From Ktedonobacter racemifer (GTDB lineage: Bacteria; Chloroflexota; DTOL01; JACQYG01), in assembly GCA_020723545.1 (NCBI GenBank), contig DYIS01000062.1, positions 986-10,917 on the forward strand: 9,932 nucleotides of DNA. Reading direction: 5' to 3'. Of this stretch, positions 1 to 6,685 are shown one piece after another. The notes beneath the pieces were generated by a model that was not told the origin of the DNA, made no database searches, and saw only the letters and a list, made by a program, of their open reading frames with translations. The position numbers and the translations under genes are program-made. Every line of letters begins with the position of its first letter. Positions within the stretch are counted from its first letter, which is position 1.

Positions 1-3000
1 CCTGCCAGTGGGCGCCGGTGGCGGTGACGATGGCCTTGCTCAGGAGATCGTCGGTCAAGGCCCTGGCCTCGGCGGGGCTCCTGGTGGCCTGGAGGGCCAT
101 GGCCAGGTAGGCCCTGCTCTCCAAGGTCAGCGAGGCCTGGCGGTCAAGTATGGAACGAGACAAGGAGATGTCGCCCTGGCCGTACTCGGTGAGGACGTAG
201 ACCAGATACGCTTTCAGGTTCAGGTCATCGGTCTTGACCAGGGGCTCCCTCAGGGCCTTGGCGCCTCGTTCCAGGACCCTCTGGTCCACCGGAAAGCCGG
301 CCTTCTTCGCCTCACTCAGGCCGTACACCACGTAGGCGGTGATGCGCGGGTCCGGGGCATCGCCCTCCCACCACCCCCAGCCGCCGTCGTAGCGCTGCAT
401 GGCGTAGATGCGGGTGAGCCCGTCCTCCACCATCTTGGGCAGCTCCTCCTTGAGCCTGGCGTTCTCGATGCTCAAGGCCTTCATGGCTTGGCTCACCAGG
501 ACATCGGGCAGAAAGCGGCTCATGGTCTGCTCGATGCAGCCGTAGGGATAGCCGGTGAGATAGTCCAGGCTGTCCACCAGGCCGGCGGCCAGGGACGGCG
601 CCGTGTCCACCGTGAGCTTTGGGAAGATGGCATCCCTGGGCAGTTCCAGGGTCCGCAAGGCCAACTCCGGGGTCTCCCCGGCCTCGGCCACCACCGCCTT
701 TTCACCGAAGGGCAGCACGGGCAGGCTGATCTCCACTGCGTCGGCGGCTCCGCCAGGGGCCAGGGCGCTGGCCCGGAAGCGCAAGGTCGCCTTTTCGACT
801 TTATCTACCTTCACCGCCCAGGTGAACTTCCGTGTCTCACCGTTAGGTATCGCCACATTGCTGCCCGCCTGAGGTTTGTCCTCCAGCGTGACGCCCTGGG
901 CCTGCAGCACCACGTCTACCTCTGCTTCTCGACCGGTGTAATTGTGCACCAGGGCCCCCACCACCGCCCGGTCGCCGATCATCAGGAAGCGGGGCAATAC
1001 CGGTCGCACGATGAGCTCCTTGTTGACGATGAGGTCCGCCCGGGCTGCGCCCACCTTGGTGTCGGCGGTGACCCCCTTGGCAAAGGCTCGCCAGGTGGTG
1101 AGGTTGTCGGGCAGCGTCACCTCGACCCTGGCCGCTCCCAGCTCGTCGGTCTCGACCACCGGGTTCCAGTAGGCGGTGTCGGGGAAGATCTTGCGCAAGC
1201 CCTGTTCGGCGCCCAGATCACCGCCGCCCCAGTCCTCCCGGAGGTTATGCCGGTTGAGCAGGATGGCCAGCGAGTAGGCCGACTGCACCCCCAGATTGCG
1301 GCGGCCCCAGAAGGCGTCCACGATGTCTTTGGTGGTGTCGCCAGCCAGGGCATAGATGGCGGCGTCCACCACCCCCAGGCTGAATTCGGCCCGGGCCGGC
1401 TTGCCGGCGAAGTCCACGGCCTTCACGGTGTAGGTGGCCTTCTCGCCGGGCCGGTGCTCGGCCTTATCGGGGGAGATGCTCACCTGAAGGGCATTCGATT
1501 CATCTTCCACCTGCAGCTCAGCGTAGCCCACCTTGAAGCTGGGCCGCTCGCCCTGGGGGATGAGCGCGACCGAGACGAAGATGTTGGGGAAGTAGGATTT
1601 CTCCACCGGGAATTCCAGGATGGCGGAGTTGGAGTCCAGCTCTACCAGGCGGTGGCTGATGATCCGGCCTCTCTCCACGGTCACCAGGGCCCTGGCATTC
1701 TGGTAGGGAGAGGCCACCAGCACCCGGGCGATCTCGCCTGGCCGGTAGCGCTTCTTGTCGGCCCTTAGCTCGATGCGGTCGTTATTCTCCCAGCGCCAAC
1801 GCACCAATGCGGTGTCCGAGACCCACAACCAGGCGGAGCCCAGGACCCGGTTGCCCCGGGCATCGACCCCGATCAACTCCAGTTGGTAGGAGCCGCCCAT
1901 GGGCGGGATGAAGTCCAGATGGGCTGTTCCATCCAGCCCGGTGACCAGGCTGCCGGCAGCCATGGTGGTTGTCACCGGCTCGGGCTTCCAGAGGTAGCCC
2001 TTGGGGCCGTATTCCCGGGTGTTCTTCCACTCAATGCGGGTGATGGTGTAGCGGAGCGACGCCGGCCCGGCCGGACGGGATTTGGTGTCCAGCGTCTGGA
2101 TCGAGAAAGATGCCTTCTGGCCCCTGGTGGCCACGTACTTGTCCGGCTTGGCACCGATGTAGAAGAGGCCCCGGTGTACGATAACGCTCTTAAAACCGCT
2201 CACCGGCTGGTTGGTGGGGTCCATGACCGAGGCCTCCAGGGTGAAGACCTGGCTGCGCTGCTCCGTGCCCACGTTGGCCGGTATGGTCAGCGAAAGGAGG
2301 CCGTCGGCGTCGGTGGTAGCCTCCCTGGCAAAGATCTCCTTACCATATCCCCAGTAGCGTTGGGTCACCTCCCCGAAATCGAAATCCTCATTGGCTGCCC
2401 AGTAAAACCAGTAGTCGTTGGCGTACAGGGCATAGCGGACCTTGGTGTTCGCCACCGGCGCGCCGAAATAGTACCGCGCCTGGACGGTGGCGCTGATGAC
2501 ATCCCCGTTGACGTAGTCTGATCGGTCGGTCCGCACCGAGACCTCGAACTCCGGCTTTCGGTATTCCTCCACTCGGATGGCCGACTGGTACTGCCACCGG
2601 GCCTCGGGCCCCGGCTCCTTGCCCACCTCGGCGCGGATCTGGTATTCACCTAGCTTGACCTCCCGGTTCAGGAGGAATGAGTCGCTGATGGAGCCAAAGG
2701 GGGTGGTCTTCAGGGTTTTCTTGTAGATCACCTGGTTATCCCAGTTGCTCACCGAGACGTAGATCGCGGTGCCCAGAGGCGGTTGGGAGTATTCTCCGTC
2801 CTTGTCCTGGCGGACAATGCCCTTGAAGTAGACGGTCTGACCCGGGCGATAGAGGGGCCGGTCGGTGTAGACGAAGACCCGGTGCTCCTTCGTCTCCACC
2901 TGCCACTGCCAGGGGATGCCGGTGAAGCGCCAGGGCTCCACCCCCGCCTGCCAATCGGCCGCCACCGCAGCCACATCGCCGGGCCGGGTGCCCAGGGCAT

Positions 3001-4312
3001 GGATGGGGCCCGTCGTCTTAGGTGGCGCCGATAGGAAAACCCCCTTTTCGTCGGTGAGGCCCGAGGCCAGCTTCTGGCCCTTTTGGTTGTAGAGGGTCAC
3101 GTCCATTCCCGGGATTACCTGGCCCTGGGCCATGTCCGTGGCCCATACCAGGGCCTGGGTATCGGTGCGTTTCATGGTCAGGGCAGACCTGCTCACCACC
3201 AAGACCTGGGCGTCTTTGGTGCCCTCGGGCGAGGAGACGGCGAGAAAGTACAGGCCAGGGGCCAGGTCACCGAGTTCCACCGGCACGCTGGTCACCATGT
3301 CCGGTTGGGTCTCCACCGGCTCTTGCCACGAGCGTACCAGGGGCAGGTCGGGCTTGTAGCTGCGGCGGTCGTTCCAGGAGAAGCCCTGGATCTTGAGGTA
3401 GCTGGCGGTATCCAATCGATAGAGCTTCAGGTCCAGGGCGCTGACGTTCACCGCCTCTACCGGGAAGCTCCGGGGCTCGTAGGCCGAGAGGAGGCCGTAG
3501 TACCCCATGGCGGTGATGCCCAGCCAGGGCGGCCGCCTGGTGGTGGTGAAGCCAAACGAGAAAGCATCCCTCATCTCCGTGCCGAAGAGGCGGTCCCTGG
3601 CTCCGGGCATCAGCTTTATCTGGTAGCTGGTGGAGGGTTGCCAGGCCCCGTATAAGAAAAGCCGGTTCTCCACCCACCCGAAGCGCAGGCCGGCCGGGGC
3701 AGGGCTCACCGTGATGCGGTCGGTCACCGACTTTTCGTCCATGGGGCGATTGAAGGTCATGGTGACGTTGGATTCTGGTCCTTTGCCGGTGATGAAGGCG
3801 TAGCGGGCATTGGCCGACGGGATGGTGGCCACCACCGCCGGCGGGCCGGCCACGGTGAAGGTTGTTTGAAGGGCCTTTTCCTTGGCCCGCAAGAGCCAGG
3901 AGCGGGCCCCGGTCCCCACCGTTACCGTGACTACGGTATTCGGTGCCCAGGCCTCATGGGCCTGGGGATTGAAGATGAGGGTGTTGTCTTTCCAGTTGAA
4001 GGTGCCCGGCAAAGCAGGCTCTATCTTTATGGCCCGTTCGGTGAGGGCATGGTTCATGGGGACGGAGAAGGTGACGCTTACGGCGGAGGAGGGAGATATC
4101 TCTTTGGCGTCTTTAGCGGGGTAGACGTCGACCGCCAAAGGCGCTCGAAGAGGCCTGAGTCTCGTTTTAAGGGCCTCGGGCGCTCCGGCCAGCGGCGAGC
4201 GATAGACCAGCCGATCCAGAGAGGGGATGCTGATAAGGGCCAGATAGAGGATCAAGAGTAAAGCCACCATCCCTGCCACAACCCTTAGTCCCCTCCGGTC
4301 CAACTGAGGCAT
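1..4312 (-). CDS. Alpha-2-macroglobulin family protein with thioester, C-terminus beyond window
   Basis: The minus strand is open from an ATG at 4312 to the window edge, about 1437 residues, with the 3' end missing. Residues 11-30 form a hydrophobic signal anchor with no lipobox cysteine, so the protein is probably membrane-tethered outside the cell. Two bacterial Ig-like (Big_5-type) segments follow at about 60-155 and 158-265. An MG2-type domain starts near 480 with YTDRPLYRPGQ. The bait-region domain spans about 930-1045. The A2M core begins near 1049 (WNPVVETDELGAARVEVTLPDN). The thioester-domain motif GCIEQ lies at 1258-1262 (Cys1259, codon 536-538), followed by helical-barrel sequence including YDGGWGWWEGDAPDPRITAY. 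Family members trap proteases: cleavage of the bait exposes the Cys-Gln thioester. Bacterial homologues run to about 1500-1900 residues, so perhaps a few hundred residues are missing. The start is supported by AAGGTG (4318-4323) five bases upstream. In many bacteria a penicillin-binding protein 1C gene lies nearby; none is visible here. Family assignment is secure; the physiological target is unknown. Confidence 0.95.
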   Translation of the reverse strand, partial: MPQLDRRGLRVVAGMVALLLILYLALISIPSLDRLVYRSPLAGAPEALKTRLRPLRAPLAVDVYPAKDAKEISPSSAVSVTFSVPMNHALTERAIKIEPALPGTFNWKDNTLIFNPQAHEAWAPNTVVTVTVGTGARSWLLRAKEKALQTTFTVAGPPAVVATIPSANARYAFITGKGPESNVTMTFNRPMDEKSVTDRITVSPAPAGLRFGWVENRLFLYGAWQPSTSYQIKLMPGARDRLFGTEMRDAFSFGFTTTRRPPWLGITAMGYYGLLSAYEPRSFPVEAVNVSALDLKLYRLDTASYLKIQGFSWNDRRSYKPDLPLVRSWQEPVETQPDMVTSVPVELGDLAPGLYFLAVSSPEGTKDAQVLVVSRSALTMKRTDTQALVWATDMAQGQVIPGMDVTLYNQKGQKLASGLTDEKGVFLSAPPKTTGPIHALGTRPGDVAAVAADWQAGVEPWRFTGIPWQWQVETKEHRVFVYTDRPLYRPGQTVYFKGIVRQDKDGEYSQPPLGTAIYVSVSNWDNQVIYKKTLKTTPFGSISDSFLLNREVKLGEYQIRAEVGKEPGPEARWQYQSAIRVEEYRKPEFEVSVRTDRSDYVNGDVISATVQARYYFGAPVANTKVRYALYANDYWFYWAANEDFDFGEVTQRYWGYGKEIFAREATTDADGLLSLTIPANVGTEQRSQVFTLEASVMDPTNQPVSGFKSVIVHRGLFYIGAKPDKYVATRGQKASFSIQTLDTKSRPAGPASLRYTITRIEWKNTREYGPKGYLWKPEPVTTTMAAGSLVTGLDGTAHLDFIPPMGGSYQLELIGVDARGNRVLGSAWLWVSDTALVRWRWENNDRIELRADKKRYRPGEIARVLVASPYQNARALVTVERGRIISHRLVELDSNSAILEFPVEKSYFPNIFVSVALIPQGERPSFKVGYAELQVEDESNALQVSISPDKAEHRPGEKATYTVKAVDFAGKPARAEFSLGVVDAAIYALAGDTTKDIVDAFWGRRNLGVQSAYSLAILLNRHNLREDWGGGDLGAEQGLRKIFPDTAYWNPVVETDELGAARVEVTLPDNLTTWRAFAKGVTADTKVGAARADLIVNKELIVRPVLPRFLMIGDRAVVGALVHNYTGREAEVDVVLQAQGVTLEDKPQAGSNVAIPNGETRKFTWAVKVDKVEKATLRFRASALAPGGAADAVEISLPVLPFGEKAVVAEAGETPELALRTLELPRDAIFPKLTVDTAPSLAAGLVDSLDYLTGYPYGCIEQTMSRFLPDVLVSQAMKALSIENARLKEELPKMVEDGLTRIYAMQRYDGGWGWWEGDAPDPRITAYVVYGLSEAKKAGFPVDQRVLERGAKALREPLVKTDDLNLKAYLVYVLTEYGQGDISLSRSILDRQASLTLESRAYLAMALQATRSPAEARALTDDLLSKAIVTATGAHWQ

Positions 4313-4357
4313 GCTGGCACCTTCAAAAGACAGTATGCTGATTCTCGGGACGCACGC

Positions 4358-4366
4358 ATTATATCA
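4358..4366 (-). promoter_or_regulatory. Extended -10 promoter of the alpha-2-macroglobulin gene
   Basis: On the minus strand this reads TGATATAAT, a perfect TGn-TATAAT extended -10. No good -35 hexamer lies 16-18 bases upstream, which extended -10 promoters tolerate. The predicted transcription start near 4351 gives a leader of about 40 bases before the ATG at 4312. This is a sequence prediction only. Confidence 0.6.
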
Positions 4367-4406
4367 CATATCTCGGGCGCAGGGGAGCGGCAGACTCAAC
4401 GCGCAG

Positions 4407-4431
4407 GTTCCTCCTGGCAGTTGGAGAGAAC
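4407..4431. promoter_or_regulatory. Imperfect dyad midway between divergent promoters, possible operator
   Basis: GTTCCTCC (4407-4414) is followed, after eight bases, by GGAG-A-GAAC (4423-4431), its reverse complement with one extra A. The centre near 4419 is the midpoint of the two -10 boxes (4358-4363 and 4474-4479). That placement would suit a regulator controlling both genes. No known operator was recognised, and a chance dyad of this quality is possible. Confidence 0.3.
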
Positions 4432-4449
4432 ATGATGTTGCCTTGACGC

Positions 4450-4479
4450 TTGCCTCAGGCATAGTCTTGGTGATATAAT
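4450..4479 (+). promoter_or_regulatory. Promoter of the ferritin-like gene
   Basis: A perfect extended -10, TGATATAAT (4471-4479), lies 18 bases after TTGCCT (4450-4455), which matches the -35 consensus at four of six positions. A better-looking TTGACG at 4443-4448 is 25 bases away and too far to pair. Transcription would start near 4486, leaving a leader of about 65 bases before the ATG at 4552. Confidence 0.7.
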
Positions 4480-4534
4480 TGATTTTGAAACCACGAGTCA
4501 CGCCGCGAGGCCGGTGGACGATGGAGTCCCATCA

Positions 4535-4545
4535 AAAGGAGGTGA
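4535..4545 (+). promoter_or_regulatory. Very strong ribosome binding site of the ferritin-like gene
   Basis: AAAGGAGGTGA is complementary to nearly the whole anti-Shine-Dalgarno end of 16S rRNA and sits six bases before the ATG at 4552. With the extended -10 promoter upstream, it suggests a highly expressed gene. It also fixes the start codon. Confidence 0.85.
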
Positions 4546-4551
4546 GAACCA

Positions 4552-4974
4552 ATGGACAACAAGAAACTGATCGATGACCTGAACGAGGACCTGGCGGGAG
4601 AGCTGCAGGCCATCATCCAGTACCTGCAACATTCCTTCATGATCATGGGCCTGAAGCGGCTGCCCATCTCTGATTTGCTGGAGGAGGTGGCTAAGGACGA
4701 GATGAAGCATGCCGAGATCCTGGCCGAGCGCATCGTGGCCATGGGAGGCGTGCCCACGGTGAAACCTCGGCCCATCAAGCAGACCGCCACGATCAAGGAG
4801 ATGCTGGAGCTGGACCTGGCCGCCGAAAAGGGTGCCCTGGAGGACTACGCCAAGAGGATCAAACAGGCTGAGGAGGCCGGCGAGGTGGGCACCTCCCTCA
4901 TCATCGAGAACATCCTGGTGGACGAGCAGGGGCACTGGGACAGCTTTACCAAGCTGCTGCGGGAGCAGCAATAG
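4552..4974 (+). CDS. Bacterioferritin-like di-iron ferritin protein, short form
   Basis: This 140-residue protein is a four-helix ferritin-like fold, probably a cytoplasmic iron oxidation or storage protein. All ferroxidase ligands expected of bacterioferritin are present in order: Glu17, Glu50 with His53 (DEMKHAE), Glu92, and Glu125 with His128 (DEQGH). Met51 sits where E. coli bacterioferritin has its haem-ligating Met52, so haem binding at a subunit interface is possible. The protein ends about ten residues after helix D, so the short fifth helix found in 24-subunit bacterioferritins (about 158 residues) is missing. The assembly state may therefore differ. The start is set by a near-perfect Shine-Dalgarno sequence. 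The gene has its own strong promoter and a palindromic hairpin after it, so it is probably monocistronic, diverging from the alpha-2-macroglobulin gene. Family assignment is strong; whether it stores iron or acts as a peroxidase is not resolved. Confidence 0.88.
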   Translation: MDNKKLIDDLNEDLAGELQAIIQYLQHSFMIMGLKRLPISDLLEEVAKDEMKHAEILAERIVAMGGVPTVKPRPIKQTATIKEMLELDLAAEKGALEDYAKRIKQAEEAGEVGTSLIIENILVDEQGHWDSFTKLLREQQ

Positions 4975-4996
4975 TTTCGAGCGCAAGATAACCGTG

Positions 4997-5018
4997 AGGC
5001 CGGTCCGCGGACCGGCCT
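4997..5018 (+). terminator. Perfect GC-rich palindrome, probable terminator after the ferritin-like gene
   Basis: The 22 bases are a perfect palindrome that can fold into a nine-pair GC-rich stem (4997-5005 with 5010-5018) around a CGCG loop. It starts 22 bases after the ferritin stop. The following tail (TGTCTT) is only moderately T-rich, so termination may be partial, and a palindromic protein-binding site is the alternative. Confidence 0.6.
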
Positions 5019-5042
5019 TGTCTTACCTGGAAGAAGAGCCAT

Positions 5043-5069
5043 TTGGCATCAACTGGCCGGTGTCATAAT
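5043..5069 (+). promoter_or_regulatory. Likely promoter of the DUF692/MNIO gene
   Basis: TTGGCA (5043-5048) matches the -35 consensus at five of six bases. CATAAT (5064-5069), preceded by TGT, gives an extended -10 also at five of six. The 15-base spacer is short, but the extended -10 could compensate. The start would fall near 5076, about 20 bases before the proposed GTG start codon. Its position just after the hairpin supports separate transcription from the ferritin-like gene. Confidence 0.5.
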
Positions 5070-5096
5070 TCACGAACAACAGCCCAGGAGAAGAGA

Positions 5097-5879
5097 GTGA
5101 CCTATCTGAGCGCCAACGCCGCGCCACAGCTTGTGGAGCTGATCCACGAAGGGCGGGTTGAGGTGGACTATCTAAAGGTGGGAAGCTGGATGGCTCCCCA
5201 GACTGTGGCGTCTTTTGACTCTGGCTTGCCAATGGTCCTGCACGGCACTGAGGTGCTGAGCCGGGGGGAAACCTTTCCTCAAGAAGCATTGTCAAAGGTT
5301 AATGCCTGGGTGGCGCTGACCAGGACCCCCTGGCTTTCCGAGCACCTCGGCTTCAGTTGCGAGGAGGTCAGGATTGCCAGAGAAATGATGCCGGTCCTGG
5401 GCACCCGGCTCTTGTCTTTGGACGAGGCCCGGGAGAACATCTGCCGCAACGCCAAACAGCTCCAGGCCGCCATCCCTGTGCCTTTGCTCCTGGAGAACCT
5501 GCCCCGATGCCTCAATCACGCCCACGACCACGTGTGCGAGCCCGACTTCATCGCCCGCGTTCTACAGGAGACGGGGTGTGAGCTCCTGCTGGACGTCGCC
5601 CACGCTCGAGTAAGCGCCTCCATTCTGGGCTACGACGTCTACGACTACCTGGCCCGTCTGCCTCTGGAGAAGACGGTGGAGATCCACGTCTCGGGGCCAA
5701 GGGAGGAAGGTGGGATCCTGAGGGACCGACATGAGACCATGACCCAGCCGGACTACGAGGTGTTGGCCTATGTCCTGAGGCATTCCAGTCCCAAGATGGT
5801 GTCACTGGAGTACTGGAAGGACAAGGAGGCCCTGGCTACGCAACTTGTGTTACTGAGGGGAATGTTAGATGGACATTGA
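5097..5879 (+). CDS. DUF692/MNIO family multinuclear iron oxidative enzyme
   Basis: The 260-residue protein matches the DUF692 TIM-barrel family, whose characterised members (MbnB, TglH, BufB) bind two or three irons and use oxygen to modify peptides, often at cysteine. The family blocks appear in order: VLHG (His49), WLSEHLGFS (His83), LLLENLP (Glu133), LLLDVAHARVSA (Asp166, His169), EIHVSG (His197), DRH (Asp210, His212) and SLEYW (Glu238). This is a full plausible metal-ligand set. The DVAH segment differs from the DVNN form common in the family, which may point to a separate subgroup. The GTG at 5097 is chosen as start because AGGAG (5086-5090) lies six bases upstream. The open frame extends to a TTG at 5043, but that overlaps the predicted promoter and lacks conserved sequence. 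It is followed 79 bases later by a cysteine-rich gene, a likely partner. No signal peptide is seen, so it should act in the cytoplasm. The substrate is unknown. Confidence 0.88.
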   Translation: MTYLSANAAPQLVELIHEGRVEVDYLKVGSWMAPQTVASFDSGLPMVLHGTEVLSRGETFPQEALSKVNAWVALTRTPWLSEHLGFSCEEVRIAREMMPVLGTRLLSLDEARENICRNAKQLQAAIPVPLLLENLPRCLNHAHDHVCEPDFIARVLQETGCELLLDVAHARVSASILGYDVYDYLARLPLEKTVEIHVSGPREEGGILRDRHETMTQPDYEVLAYVLRHSSPKMVSLEYWKDKEALATQLVLLRGMLDGH

Positions 5880-5958
5880 GCCAAGTTGAGAGCCTGGCGA
5901 GGTGCTGGACATGGCTTCCAGAGCGTGAGCGGTTTCACCCGGATACGTTACCGAGGGG

Positions 5959-6549
5959 ATGGCAAAGGGCATGAGTGATCCATACGCCGTCACCCGTATC
6001 TTGCAGAAGCTTCGGCAGGAGGTGGCCCTGGCCCGGCAGGTCGGCCCGGAGGAGGCGGCCAGGCGGACGGCCGAGGAGGTCTTCGCTCAAGTCGATCGAG
6101 AGGAGATCGCCCGGAAAGCCGAGTTTCTAAAAGAGCGAGAACGCATCTACACCGACGACGCCCTGGCTGCCTACCAGATGCTCCAGGCCTGCTACTGGGA
6201 ACGTCTGGAACACCGCAATCCGGTGGTCTACACCATTGACCGGGCCGCCAGCCGCTACATTCGCATGAAGTTCATCCCCACTGCCCAGGAGAGCGAAGAG
6301 CGGGTGGTGCTGAAGCTGAAGAATGCCAACTGCCCCATGGTGGCTTTTTGTGACGAGGATTTGACCCTTTGCGAACAGATCTGCCGGGCCAATTTTCGGT
6401 ATGACATCTTCACCGAGCCCACTCTGGTCCTGCTGGTCAAGAGCGTGGGGCCAAGAATAAGGTGGGAGATTCACAAGTTCCGAACCGCCCCCCGGGATAA
6501 CTGCCTCTATGCCCTGGTCTGTGAAGAGGAAACCCAGCCCGCCGGCTAG
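5959..6549 (+). CDS. Uncharacterised cysteine-rich protein next to the MNIO gene
   Basis: I do not recognise this 196-residue protein with confidence. Residues 6-85 are charged and predicted helical. The rest looks alpha/beta, with strands at about 113-121 (ERVVLKLKN), 153-162 and 183-188. It has seven cysteines: Cys78, Cys125, Cys131, Cys138, Cys142, Cys182 and Cys188, with spacing C-x5-C-x6-C-x3-C in the middle. There is no signal peptide or membrane segment. The order of NCP, CEQIC, a GPR-containing stretch and a late NC faintly recalls L-2-amino-thiazoline-4-carboxylate hydrolase-like domains, but this is a weak impression. It lies 79 bases after the MNIO gene on the same strand with no clear promoter between, so co-transcription is likely. 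It could be a partner protein, a substrate or an independent enzyme. The start is uncertain: GAGGGG abuts the ATG at 5959 directly, whereas it lies 12 bases from the in-frame ATG at 5971 (protein MSDPY...). Confidence 0.8.
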   Translation: MAKGMSDPYAVTRILQKLRQEVALARQVGPEEAARRTAEEVFAQVDREEIARKAEFLKERERIYTDDALAAYQMLQACYWERLEHRNPVVYTIDRAASRYIRMKFIPTAQESEERVVLKLKNANCPMVAFCDEDLTLCEQICRANFRYDIFTEPTLVLLVKSVGPRIRWEIHKFRTAPRDNCLYALVCEEETQPAG

Positions 6550-6685
6550 TCCGGACAAACGATGCGGACAGGTCCACGGCCTGGGACAAGGCAGCTCAGT
6601 GGTCATCGCACTAGAATAGTAAAGAAGGCTGCCGGCCAGGAACGGCCAGGGGCGCCCGCCGCCAAGTGGTCGTTGATCCCCCGCC

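Noticed and set aside
8..1768. Long 586-codon plus-strand open frame opposite the alpha-2-macroglobulin gene
   Set aside because: The minus strand carries clear conserved motifs throughout, including the thioester. The plus frame has low-complexity Gly/His/Val-rich sequence typical of the antisense of a GC-rich gene.
4470..4490. Possible Fur-type iron box over the ferritin-gene promoter
   Set aside because: The stretch is AT-rich, but it lacks the repeated hexamer symmetry of a Fur box; the matches come from the -10 element itself.
4498..4986. 162-codon minus-strand open frame opposite the ferritin-like gene
   Set aside because: It is the antisense of a gene with all ferroxidase ligands and a near-perfect ribosome binding site, and has no family features of its own.
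5043..5096. N-terminal extension of the MNIO gene from a TTG at 5043
   Set aside because: The extra 18 codons look non-conserved, overlap a promoter-like sequence and have no ribosome binding site, while the GTG at 5097 has AGGAG six bases upstream.
6630..6665. Possible bidirectional terminator between the convergent genes
   Set aside because: The only stem found is four GGCC pairs around AGGAAC, with two direct GGCCAGG copies. It is too weak to call, although termination must occur somewhere in 6550-6685.
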